DNA from: Deltaproteobacteria bacterium
Lineage (GTDB): Bacteria; Desulfobacterota; Binatia; UBA9968; CAXXLF01
NCBI GenBank assembly: GCA_022571535.1
Contig: JACZXR010000177.1
Coordinates: 1-5,707 of the forward strand
Direction: 5' to 3'
DNA: 5,707 nucleotides
Shown here piece by piece: positions 1-5,707 of the stretch; the stretch's first letter is position 1; each line of letters starts with the position of its first letter. A model generated the notes under the pieces. That model ran no database searches and was not told the origin of the DNA. It saw nothing but the letters and a program-made list of their open reading frames with translations. The position numbers and the translations under genes were made by a program.

Positions 1-2
1 TG

Positions 3-140
3 CAGGGCGGAGAAGAAGGAAGAGGGACGGTACAGGTAGAGTACGAAGATGAAGATCCTGCCATCTATGCAATGTACGAAGATGACCTGCGCAAGAACGG
101 AGTAAAGATTCGTCAGCCAAGGATTTCCAGAGTTCCTTAA
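3..140 (+). CDS. 3' end of an unidentified gene (partial)
   Basis: An open frame runs from the window edge for 45 codons to a TAA stop; the other two forward frames close within about 50 nt. The peptide is strongly acidic in the middle (VEYEDEDPAIYAMYEDD) and ends in a basic tail (RQPRISRVP). I do not recognise the family. It lies 41 nt upstream of the ABC permease on the same strand, so it could belong to the same transcription unit, for example as another transporter component or a catabolic enzyme, but nothing in the short tail shows this. The gene start lies outside the window. Confidence 0.45.
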   Translation, partial: QGGEEGRGTVQVEYEDEDPAIYAMYEDDLRKNGVKIRQPRISRVP

Positions 141-181
141 GCTCTCTGAAGGTACCCCTAGACAACATCCACTCTGCTCCC

Positions 182-1147
182 ATGAGAAAGTTTTTCAATT
201 GGGATACAGTCTTCCTTTCCTCCATTACCCTCATTGTTCTGTACCTAACAGTTGTCCCTATCCTGGTGATGATATTCGGCAGCCTGCAAAGCGGTCTGCC
301 TGGAAGCTGGACACCCCTCACCATAAATAATTATATCGAAGCCTTTAGCACCCCTTCCTTATACCAGGCGATTTTCAATGCAATCATCTATTCATTGGGT
401 GCGGGAGCAATCTCCTTTTCTCTGGGCACCTATCTGGCATGGCTCACGGAGCGCACCAACATCACTTTCAAGGGTCTCATTTATAGCTCCGTGCTGAGCG
501 CCCTGATGATCCCCGGCGTCCTGTTCACGATATCTTGGATTCTATTGCTATCGCCAAGGGCAGGTCTGATCAATATCTATCTCAGACAATTATTTGGCTT
601 TACCTCGGGGCCATTTGACCCTTTTGGTATGCTGGGGATGATCCTAGTCTCCGGCATCGACGATTTTTATACGCCGTTTTTGTTTATGGCCGCGGCCTTT
701 CGTTCGATGGACCCCTCTATGGAAGAGGCCTCCATCACCTCAGGCGCCGGGACAATGACGACATTTTACCGCGTCACCTTTCGGTTGATGCTGCCTGCTT
801 CCCTTGCCGTGGGGCTCCTTGTCTTTATCCGCGGGCTTGAGGATTTCGAAGTCCCGGCCTTACTGGGTATCCCGGCAGGGGTATACGTATTATCGACTGA
901 AATATTTTTAGCGGTACGGCGGCCGCCAGGCGACTTGCCCCTGAAAGATTTCCTAGAGGCAGAATGCCGTTCGGGGAATTTGGGAAATCATCGGGCACTA
1001 ATGCCTGAATGTGGAGCATTTGTCCAGGGCGGGCTGGCTGAATTATCTTCCACTTTGTTCCCTACAGTACCCTTGATTCACTCCGAAAAGGCGACCTGCC
1101 ACAATTATTCGACTGACACGATTACTGCTTTGCCTATACGACACTAA
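182..1147 (+). pseudogene. Truncated ABC transporter permease (iron(III)/spermidine type), C-terminal half missing
   Basis: Residues 1-251 look like the first half of a binding-protein-dependent inner-membrane permease of the FbpB/HitB/ThiP group. Hydrophobic segments lie near residues 10-33, 65-88, 100-123, 148-172 and 203-218. The EAA-type loop that docks on the ATPase is visible at about 181-205 (EEASITSGAG, then Pro205), followed by the typical FEVPALLGIPAG stretch at 222-233. Family members usually carry two such domains and run to about 500-600 residues. Here similarity stops at about Asp251 (nt 934), in the place where relatives continue into the next membrane segment. The remaining 70 residues are not hydrophobic and look unrelated. 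No clear Shine-Dalgarno precedes the ATG at 182; a weak GAAGGT lies about 30 nt away. No ATPase or binding-protein gene is in the window. Probably non-functional; the substrate cannot be assigned. Confidence 0.8.
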
Positions 1148-1196
1148 TCAAATTTTTTCCTTTTTCTCGTCGCAGATGATGAAAGGTAACTCGGGT
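935..1196 (+). other. Foreign or rearranged sequence following the permease break
   Basis: From about 935 the permease frame stays open to 1147 but encodes no recognisable permease sequence. Another forward frame and the reverse frame are also open over part of this stretch, so being open is weak evidence of coding. A pyrimidine-rich tract (about 1150-1172) lies just before the FG-GAP gene. I found no transposase motif and no clean terminal inverted repeat. It may be the end of an inserted element or remnant intergenic DNA brought in by a deletion. Confidence 0.4.
1182..1186 (+). promoter_or_regulatory. Ribosome binding site choosing the 1197 start of the FG-GAP gene
   Basis: AAAGG lies 10 nt before the ATG at 1197. 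The two earlier in-frame ATGs at 1176 and 1179 have only a pyrimidine-rich tract upstream and no purine-rich site. Starting at 1197 also puts Arg residues directly at the start of the signal peptide. Confidence 0.5.
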
Positions 1197-1541
1197 ATGA
1201 GAGTGAGAGAATTCATTTGTCTTGAATCATTTGCGATTTTTATTGCGATAGCCCTTGGACCACAAACGACTAACGCGGCCCTGATCTTTGACCATCCCAA
1301 TCCTCAGGTCGGCGCTAACTTCGGCGCGGCCATAGCAGAAGTCGGTGATGTCAACGGAGATGGGACACCTGACCTCCTGATCGGCGCGCCGTTGCAAGAC
1401 GTTGAAGGCACGACCGACCAAGGTCAGACCTTTGTGATAAGCGGTGCCGACGGCACACTCCTCTTGACCCTAAACGATCCGACCCCTCAAGTGGGCGGGG
1501 TCGGGTCTAGGGTCGTAGCTCAGCCTCAAAAAGAGTCGTAG
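1197..1541 (+). pseudogene. Truncated secreted FG-GAP repeat (integrin-alpha-like beta-propeller) protein
   Basis: The 114-residue product begins with a plausible Sec signal peptide: MRVRE basic start, hydrophobic core around residues 11-21, and a likely cut after TTNA near residue 27. One FG-GAP blade follows: PQVGANFG (36-43), the calcium-binding-type loop DVNGDGTPD (51-59) and LIGAP (61-65), then GQTFVISGADGTLLLTL (76-92). A second blade begins with PTPQVG at 95-100, but the expected Phe-Gly and the next Asp-rich loop never come, and the frame ends after a short unrelated tail. Propellers of this family normally have about seven blades, so this is a fragment and is unlikely to fold. Full-length relatives are extracellular or envelope proteins. 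The break at about nt 1495 lies about 45 nt before the stop and near a transposase remnant. An upstream in-frame start at 1176 is possible. Confidence 0.7.
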
Positions 1542-1570
1542 AAGAAGCAGGCTAGATCATTTGTTCTCTC

Positions 1571-1881
1571 TTATCGGCTGCGCCGGGCGCAAGTTCTTGC
1601 CGTACGAGCAATTCTCACGAGTTGTCCGACCGTGGTGAAATGGACCCCAAAATGCTCGGCAATTTGCTGATAGGTGTATTCACCCGTTTCGTAAGCCGCA
1701 ACGATGTCCTGATCCCTGGTTCCTTCCAGATGCTCTCCCGCCCGATACCCTCGGCTACGAATTGTCTGTAACGCTCTCGGGCCGCACCCCGCTTTCCCGA
1801 AAACTGTGCCAGTATGCCGTCGGTCGCCAGCCGTAGCAGGGCCATCCAGATCACCGGTGCCACGGCGCTCGACGATTCCAA
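1571..1881 (-). pseudogene. Remnant of a REP-associated tyrosine transposase (RAYT / Y1 family)
   Basis: Two reverse-strand pieces in different frames match the C-terminal half of RAYT-type transposases. The upstream piece (about 1881 down to 1720) encodes TDGILAQFSGKRGAARERY and then RQFVAEGIGRESIWKE, the family's stretch after the catalytic domain. The downstream piece (about 1717 down to the TAA at 1573-1571) encodes RDQDIVAAYETGEYTYQQIA, then EHFGVHFTTVGQLVR, the C-terminal helix-turn-helix seen in many RAYTs. The two are joined with a frame change where relatives have roughly 50 or more additional residues, so there is an internal deletion near 1717-1720. The N-terminal Y1 domain with its HUH motif and catalytic tyrosine is absent; sequence above 1881 no longer matches. 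Full-length relatives are about 200-320 residues. The assignment is from remembered family consensus. Dead as a transposase. Confidence 0.65.
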
Positions 1882-2121
1882 CTTCGTCTTTCCTAACTTC
1901 CTTCCAGCCTTCGATAATCCAGAAGATCCTTTGACGCCGAGGCTATCTAAAGAGTCTTGTGCCCTGCCGAATAGAGCCCCTGAGCAGATAAGTCCCGTTG
2001 AGGTAAACGTGTGAAGGAAAGGACGGCTACTGTCAAGCAAGACAAGGGTTGCGCGAAGCTGAGGAGTTGTTTAAGAGAGGATGTTAAAGGTGAAGGCCTC
2101 TTAAAAGGGGAGGATACCACA
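1882..2121. other. Gene-free stretch before the operon
   Basis: No reading frame here resembles a known protein. Open frames occur on both strands (one begins near 2040 on the minus strand, one near 2011 on the plus strand) but lack family similarity. The minus-strand frame runs into the RAYT remnant and may include badly decayed transposase sequence. The operon promoter should lie here or just upstream, but no pair of -35/-10 boxes with acceptable spacing stands out, and no operator-like palindrome is obvious. Confidence 0.5.
2105..2113 (+). promoter_or_regulatory. Strong ribosome binding site deciding the 2122 start
   Basis: AAGGGGAGG is a near-ideal Shine-Dalgarno, 8 nt before the ATG at 2122. 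It favours this start over the in-frame ATG at 2011, which would add 37 lysine- and glutamate-rich residues with no family similarity. Confidence 0.8.
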
Positions 2122-2844
2122 ATGTACGGATGGAGAGGAATCGTCGGCTTGGTAAAACCGACCTACCGGCCGGGATCTTTGGAGAGATTCATTCGGCTCA
2201 TGCCGGATGGGGTTTGCGTGATAACTCGGTATGTAGGGGTACGCGCAGGGACGGGGAAGGAATTCGAAGAGGCCCTGGCGATTGCCGAGCAGAGAGTGGC
2301 TGAGCTGGCGAAGCTGGGAGTGGACGTCGTAGTCATCCAGGGAGTCCCCCCGATTATGCTGCGGGGATACGGCTTTGATGCAGAGATCAGAAAGACCCTC
2401 CAGGAGAAGTACGGGGTGCCTGTGCTGACTGCGACTTTGACGCAAGTCGACGCGTTTAAGGCCCTGGGGGTTCGGCGGATAGTGGGGATCACCTATTTCA
2501 AGGACGATCTGAATCCAAAGTTCGGAAAGTTCTTTGAGGAAGGCGGCTTTGAGGTGGCCGCTATGCGAGGATGTCTTGACGTGCCTTTTTCTGATCTGGG
2601 AAAGGTCCCGGCGGAGGAGATCTACACCCATGCAAAGAGGATTTTCCTTGAGGTGGGAGGCGGAGACTGTATCTATCTTCTGGGAGCAGGTTGGGACTGT
2701 CTCCCCGCAATCGAGCCATTAGAACACGATCTGGGCGTGCCTGTTGTCACCAATGTGCCGGCTGATGTCTGGGCCACTCAGAAGCACCTTCATCTCCGCG
2801 AGCCGGTAAAGGGCTTCGGGCGGTTATTGGAAGAGATGCCATGA
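2122..2844 (+). CDS. Asp/Glu racemase-superfamily protein (arylmalonate decarboxylase / maleate isomerase-like), atypical active site
   Basis: The 240-residue product starts MYGWRGIVGLVKPT, the characteristic opening of the maleate cis-trans isomerase / arylmalonate decarboxylase (AMDase) branch, and has that branch's usual length. Two pseudo-symmetric alpha/beta halves are evident. The first has VDVVVIQG-VPP (67-77); the second has ALGVRRIVGITYF (114-126) and IEPLEHDLGVPVVTN (197-211). Known members use cysteines at about positions 74-76 and/or 188-194 as acid/base; AMDase has Gly74 and Cys188. Here residue 74 is Gly and the position aligned with Cys188 is also Gly (LLGAGWDC), with a Cys only at 193. 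The AMDase oxyanion-hole Thr75/Ser76 are Val/Pro. Cysteines present are 32, 151, 183 and 193. It may therefore catalyse a different reaction, use a shifted Cys, or bind without catalysis. It is first in a tight operon with an SDR and E1 subunits, which suggests it acts on a related oxo- or dicarboxylic acid in the cytoplasm. Superfamily assignment is firm; reaction is unknown. Confidence 0.85.
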   Translation: MYGWRGIVGLVKPTYRPGSLERFIRLMPDGVCVITRYVGVRAGTGKEFEEALAIAEQRVAELAKLGVDVVVIQGVPPIMLRGYGFDAEIRKTLQEKYGVPVLTATLTQVDAFKALGVRRIVGITYFKDDLNPKFGKFFEEGGFEVAAMRGCLDVPFSDLGKVPAEEIYTHAKRIFLEVGGGDCIYLLGAGWDCLPAIEPLEHDLGVPVVTNVPADVWATQKHLHLREPVKGFGRLLEEMP

Positions 2845-2892
2845 AGAGAAAATCACCGTCCTTAGAAAAGTCGGGCGGTTAGGGGAGGTCTG

Positions 2893-3612
2893 ATGTCTCA
2901 AGTAGTCATCGTTACCGGAGGTGCGGGGGGAATCGGTTCTGCAATCTGCCGGGGGTTTGCCAATGACGGCCACACGATCGTGGTTGCAGACTTCGACCGT
3001 GAGGGGGCAGAGCGCCTTGCGAAGGATCTCGGAGGGGAGGCCGTAGCCCTTCAGGTCGATGTCGGCAACAAAGAGAGTGTTGGCAGGATGGTCGAGGAGT
3101 CGCTCAACCGCTTCGGCAAGATCGACGTCCTTCTCAACGGGGCCGGGATCATGCCGAGGAATCAGGTAAAGGACATTACCGAGGAGGAATGGGACAGGGT
3201 GCTAAGGATCAACCTCAAGGGGGTCTTTCTCTGTTCCCAAGCGGTTGCCCGGCACATGGTCAAAATAAATCAGGGGCGCATCGTCAGCATCGCCTCCGGC
3301 CGGGGGGTCGCTGGTGCACCCGGTGCGGCCCACTATGCCGCCTCCAAGGCCGGTGTCATCGCCTTCACCAAATCACTGGCCACGGAGCTTGCCCCTCACA
3401 ATGTGTTGGTTAACGCGATGGCTCCGGGGGTGACGGATACCGCAATGTCCCAGGCAGGTTTCACCGAGGAAGAACGGAAGAGGCGGCTAGCTCTTTCGCC
3501 TCTCCTCGGCGGCTATACTCCGGTTGAGGACACCGTGGGCCTGTTCCGTTATTTGATCTCCGATGCAACCAAGAATGTAACAGGGCAGGTTTTTTTCCTC
3601 AAAACACCATAA
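2893..3612 (+). CDS. Short-chain dehydrogenase/reductase (classical SDR)
   Basis: A 239-residue classical SDR, a cytoplasmic NAD(P)-dependent oxidoreductase with a Rossmann fold. The cofactor motif TGGAGGIG is at 8-15. Asp33 at the end of the second strand (VVADFD) favours NAD(H) over NADP(H). Asp56-Val57 follow, then NGAG at 82-85 (family NNAG). The catalytic tetrad is Asn107, Ser135, Tyr148 and Lys152 (YAASK), and Pro178-Gly179 is present. The sequence resembles the 3-oxoacyl-ACP reductase (FabG)/acetoin or diol dehydrogenase groups, but the substrate cannot be told from motifs. Relatives normally end TGQ-hydrophobic-x-GG plus a few residues; this one ends TGQVFFLKTP, with no Gly-Gly. The start has a strong AGGGGAGG just upstream (2881-2888). 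It lies 48 nt after the racemase-like gene and 31 nt before E1 alpha. A role in interconverting an alcohol and the oxo substrate of the E1 is inferred from context. Confidence 0.9.
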   Translation: MSQVVIVTGGAGGIGSAICRGFANDGHTIVVADFDREGAERLAKDLGGEAVALQVDVGNKESVGRMVEESLNRFGKIDVLLNGAGIMPRNQVKDITEEEWDRVLRINLKGVFLCSQAVARHMVKINQGRIVSIASGRGVAGAPGAAHYAASKAGVIAFTKSLATELAPHNVLVNAMAPGVTDTAMSQAGFTEEERKRRLALSPLLGGYTPVEDTVGLFRYLISDATKNVTGQVFFLKTP

Positions 3613-3643
3613 TTTCCGAATATGGAACCGGGGAGGATGAAAG

Positions 3644-4663
3644 ATGTTGCCGAAGCTACCGCGTGAAAGCCTGATCGAGTTATGCCGGAAGATGTTTCTC
3701 ATTCGCTATTTTGAAGAGGCCCTCATCGGTCTTCATAATGAGGAGCGCTTCAAGGGTCACTACCATGTCTATATTGGGCAGGAGGCTACGGGGGTGCCTG
3801 CGATTTCCTGTCTGGGGGTAGGAGACTATCTCTTCACTACCCACCGCAACCACGGACATCTCTTGGCGCGAGGCGCGGACCCGAGACGTCTGCTGGCTGA
3901 GATCTTGGGACGCCGCGACGGCTACAACAAAGGGAAGGGGGGTTCTTTCCATACCAATGTAACCTCTCTGGGATTTCCTCAAACGTCCGGGGTGGTAGGG
4001 GGGATCATCCCGCTAGCGACGGGCGCTGCCTACGCTGTCAGGGCGCAAAAAACCGACCGGATCAGTGTCTGCCTCTTCGGGGATGGGGCCCTGGAAGAGG
4101 GGGCTGCTGCGGAGTCCTTCAATATGGCCTCGCTGTGGAAGCTGCCGGTTCTCTATCTGTGCGAGAACAACGGCAAATACGGTCAAGGCAAGGCCGCCGG
4201 TACAGCGCGGTCTTCCACCATGGCAGTCTATCCGCTCACGGATCTACCTGCAGGATATAAGATCCCAGCACAGCAGGTGGACGGGACGAATGCGGGGGCT
4301 GTCCACGGCGTGGTTTCCGAAGCGGTAAAAAAAATTCGTCAGGGTGGAGGTCCGCAATTTATCGAGGCGCAGACCGTGCGCTGGCCCGGAGGCGTGACAA
4401 ATTGGCCTGTGGTCCCGATAGCCACAGATGCTGCTATAGCCTGGGATGTGACCTCTGTCCCGGAAGCCGAGCGAGAGTGGTACCGCGACAGCGACCCGGT
4501 CCTGATCTTCATCCGTGAGCTTGTGGAGAAAAAACAAGTGTCGAGGGAGGAAATCTCCGAGATCCAGCAAGGCATCCTTGGCGTCGTCTCCCAAGCTGTA
4601 GAGTTTGCGTTCGACAGCCCTTATCCCAATTCGGAGACCGCCCTGGAGGATGTCTTTGCCTGA
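3644..4663 (+). CDS. Thiamine-diphosphate-dependent dehydrogenase E1 component, alpha subunit (acetoin/pyruvate dehydrogenase type)
   Basis: A 339-residue E1 alpha subunit; with the beta subunit it would decarboxylate or cleave a 2-oxo or acetoin-like substrate and pass the acyl group to a lipoyl-E2. Visible in order: YIGQEA (43-48); THRNHGHLLARG (66-77), closest to acetoin dehydrogenase; GKGGSFH (97-103); and the thiamine-diphosphate/Mg motif, GDG at 146-148, EEG at 151-153, Asn160, and LPVLYLCENN ending at Asn175-Asn176. The usual Arg-x-x-Gly-His-Ser loop near the C-terminus is changed: here the sequence is TVRWPGGVTNWP (244-255), with Gly250 where the conserved His would be. That His (alpha-His271 in the Geobacillus pyruvate dehydrogenase E1) contributes to the active site, so this is either a divergent subfamily or a changed mechanism. 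GGGGAGG at 3630-3636 sits 7 nt before the ATG. The stop is followed at once by the beta subunit. Substrate is unknown. Confidence 0.88.
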   Translation: MLPKLPRESLIELCRKMFLIRYFEEALIGLHNEERFKGHYHVYIGQEATGVPAISCLGVGDYLFTTHRNHGHLLARGADPRRLLAEILGRRDGYNKGKGGSFHTNVTSLGFPQTSGVVGGIIPLATGAAYAVRAQKTDRISVCLFGDGALEEGAAAESFNMASLWKLPVLYLCENNGKYGQGKAAGTARSSTMAVYPLTDLPAGYKIPAQQVDGTNAGAVHGVVSEAVKKIRQGGGPQFIEAQTVRWPGGVTNWPVVPIATDAAIAWDVTSVPEAEREWYRDSDPVLIFIRELVEKKQVSREEISEIQQGILGVVSQAVEFAFDSPYPNSETALEDVFA

Positions 4664-4670
4664 TGGTGGA

Positions 4671-4676
4671 AAGGAG
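4671..4676 (+). promoter_or_regulatory. Ribosome binding site choosing the 4681 start of E1 beta
   Basis: AAGGAG ends 4 nt before the ATG at 4681. The alternative start at 4663 overlaps the alpha stop by one base (TGATG) and has only a GGAGG 13 nt upstream. The family's usual opening (MRE-hydrophobic-x-Y-x-EA) fits the 4681 start. Confidence 0.6.
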
Positions 4677-4680
4677 AGCT

Positions 4681-5652
4681 ATGCGAGAACTAGTCTATTA
4701 CGAGGCGAAGCTGGAGGGACTCCGGGAGATTCTAGCCGCCGACGAGAGGGTCCATCTTTTCGCTGAAAGTTTTTTAGGACTCAGCGAGCATAGAGGGCTC
4801 TTTCGAGAGATTGTGAAAGACTACCCTGACAGGGTGATTGCTCCCCCCATCTCTGAGATCGGCTTCTGCGGACTTGCCATCGGGGCGGCCATGGCGGGGT
4901 TGCGGCCGATTGTGGATCTGTCTACGGCCAGCTTCACCTTTGAGGCCTGGCCTCAAATCGTCAATGAAGCGGCTAATGCCCTGTACATGTCCGGCGGGCA
5001 GACGCGTGCCCCGGTCGTTTTCCACATGTTGCACGGTCTGCGTGGTGGCGGTGCCGCCCAGCACTCGCACAGCCCGCAGGCCATGCTGTGGAACTGTCCT
5101 GGATTGGAGATAGTCCTTCCCTCCTCGCCGCGGGACGTGAGAGGACTTCTAAAGACCGCTGTGAACTCCAATAACCCTACGATCTTCATCGATCACACGC
5201 TTCTCTTTGAGCTGCGGGGTCCGGTTCCTGAGGCGGATGAGGCAATTCCCTTTGGTCAGGCGGATGTCAAGCGAGCGGGCGGTGATGTGACCGTTATTGC
5301 CACATCTTATATGGTGCAGCGTTGCCTCACTGTCGCGGATCGTCTGGCGAATGAGGGAATTCAGGTGGAGGTGGTGGATCCGCGCACGCTGGTCCCGCTT
5401 GATTTTCAGACCCTGATGGCATCGGTTGAAAAGACCAGACGGGTGGTGATCGTGGACGAGTGTCACCAGAGTTGTGGGGTAGCGGCGGAGTTGGCAGCGC
5501 GGATCGGCGAGGCAGGGTTCGACAAGCTGCAGGCGCCGATCCGGCGGGTCACGACACTGGATGTGCCTGTACCTTACAGCGCGCCGCTCGAAGAGTTCAT
5601 CAGTCCATCAGAGTCTCGCGTTGCGGATGCGGTTCGCGCGGTGCTGAGCTAA
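4681..5652 (+). CDS. Thiamine-diphosphate-dependent dehydrogenase E1 component, beta subunit
   Basis: A 323-residue transketolase-like E1 beta subunit, normal length for the family (about 325). It begins MRELVYYEAKLEGLREIL, the usual opening. PISEIGFCGLAIGAAMAGLR (56-75) carries Glu59, the residue that activates the thiamine ring in characterised E1s. The segment to YMSGGQ (102-107) is the potassium/dimer region. AAQHSH (125-130) carries His128, equivalent to the catalytic beta-His of pyruvate dehydrogenase E1; most relatives read QHSQ. The C-terminal transketolase domain shows VVDPRTLVPLD (231-241) and VVIVDECHQ (255-263). All expected beta-subunit catalytic residues are present, so the heterotetramer should bind cofactor. 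It follows the alpha gene by 17 nt, or overlaps it by one base if the 4663 start is used; either implies translational coupling. No E2 or E3 gene follows within the 55 remaining nt. Confidence 0.9.
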   Translation: MRELVYYEAKLEGLREILAADERVHLFAESFLGLSEHRGLFREIVKDYPDRVIAPPISEIGFCGLAIGAAMAGLRPIVDLSTASFTFEAWPQIVNEAANALYMSGGQTRAPVVFHMLHGLRGGGAAQHSHSPQAMLWNCPGLEIVLPSSPRDVRGLLKTAVNSNNPTIFIDHTLLFELRGPVPEADEAIPFGQADVKRAGGDVTVIATSYMVQRCLTVADRLANEGIQVEVVDPRTLVPLDFQTLMASVEKTRRVVIVDECHQSCGVAAELAARIGEAGFDKLQAPIRRVTTLDVPVPYSAPLEEFISPSESRVADAVRAVLS

Positions 5653-5707
5653 ACACCCTTCGCCATTTTGGCTTGAGAATTAAGGAAGGCCTCCTGGTCT
5701 GAGGGTT
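5653..5707 (+). other. Downstream end of window, no gene visible
   Basis: An AAGGAAGG at 5682-5689 could be a ribosome binding site for a gene starting just past the window, but no ATG or GTG follows at proper spacing inside it. No hairpin plus T-run terminator is seen, so the operon may continue. Confidence 0.3.

Noticed and set aside
1579..1591. Palindrome TGCGCCGGGCGCA as a terminator or REP element
   Set aside because: Only 6 bp arms around one central base and no T-run; a single copy in the window cannot be called a REP.
1814..2014. 66-residue plus-strand open frame
   Set aside because: Partly antisense to the transposase remnant and without recognisable similarity or a ribosome site.
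1615..2040. 141-residue minus-strand open frame as an intact gene
   Set aside because: Only its middle part matches RAYT sequence; the start region is unrecognisable and the end is in the wrong frame relative to the helix-turn-helix piece, so it is a remnant.
2040..2105. Possible sigma-70 promoter starting with TTGCGC near 2048
   Set aside because: No acceptable -10 box occurs at 16-18 nt spacing; the match is at chance level.
2011..2121. In-frame N-terminal extension of the racemase-like gene from the ATG at 2011
   Set aside because: The MYGWRG opening at 2122 matches the family start and has a strong ribosome site; the extension is lysine/glutamate-rich with no similarity.
2101..2631. 176-residue minus-strand open frame
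   Set aside because: Lies antisense to the well-supported racemase-like gene, shows no family features, and is explained by GC-rich codon shadowing.
2850..2880. Hairpin with ACCG/CGGT arms between the racemase-like gene and the SDR
   Set aside because: Four-base arms with a long loop and no T-run are too weak for a terminator or attenuator.

Overview
The window reads as a bacterial chromosomal segment in two halves. The left half (about 1-2000) is accessory sequence with three broken genes. The right half (about 2120-5652) is a compact, intact four-gene operon on the + strand. Strong GGGGAGG-type Shine-Dalgarno sites precede the operon genes, and the mixed environmental gene content (acetoin-dehydrogenase-like E1 subunits, an arylmalonate-decarboxylase-like protein, FG-GAP and RAYT remnants) suggests a soil or subsurface Gram-negative-type bacterium. 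I cannot name the lineage; candidates such as Methylomirabilota/Rokubacteria or Tectomicrobia are guesses from gene style only.

Left half. Positions 3-140 are the acidic 3' end of an unidentified + strand gene. Positions 182-1147 are a 5' portion of an iron(III)/spermidine-type ABC transporter permease. It is clear family sequence up to about 934, then switches to unrelated sequence and stops, so the second permease half is missing. Positions 1197-1541 encode a secreted FG-GAP beta-propeller protein that ends after roughly one blade. On the minus strand, 1571-1881 holds a decayed REP-associated tyrosine transposase (RAYT/Y1 family) with an internal deletion plus frame change near 1717-1720 and no catalytic N-terminal domain. 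The stretch 1882-2121 has no recognisable gene. The three truncated genes side by side suggest repeated recombination next to a mobile element.

Right half. The four genes are: (1) an Asp/Glu-racemase-superfamily protein of 240 residues, the length of arylmalonate decarboxylase, but with glycine at both positions where catalytic cysteines occur in the superfamily; (2) a classical short-chain dehydrogenase/reductase with a complete active site; (3) and (4) the alpha and beta subunits of a thiamine-diphosphate-dependent 2-oxoacid/acetoin-type dehydrogenase E1. Gaps are 48, 31 and 17 nt, so co-transcription is likely. The alpha subunit lacks the usual Arg-x-x-Gly-His-Ser loop motif. No E2 or E3 gene is visible, although the window ends just after the beta subunit.

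Together the operon looks like a catabolic module for an oxo- or hydroxy-acid, possibly one made or rearranged by the racemase-like protein, oxidised or reduced by the SDR and cleaved by the E1 pair. The substrate cannot be read from the sequence. The most interesting point is that two of the four enzymes depart from their families' catalytic residues in the same operon.
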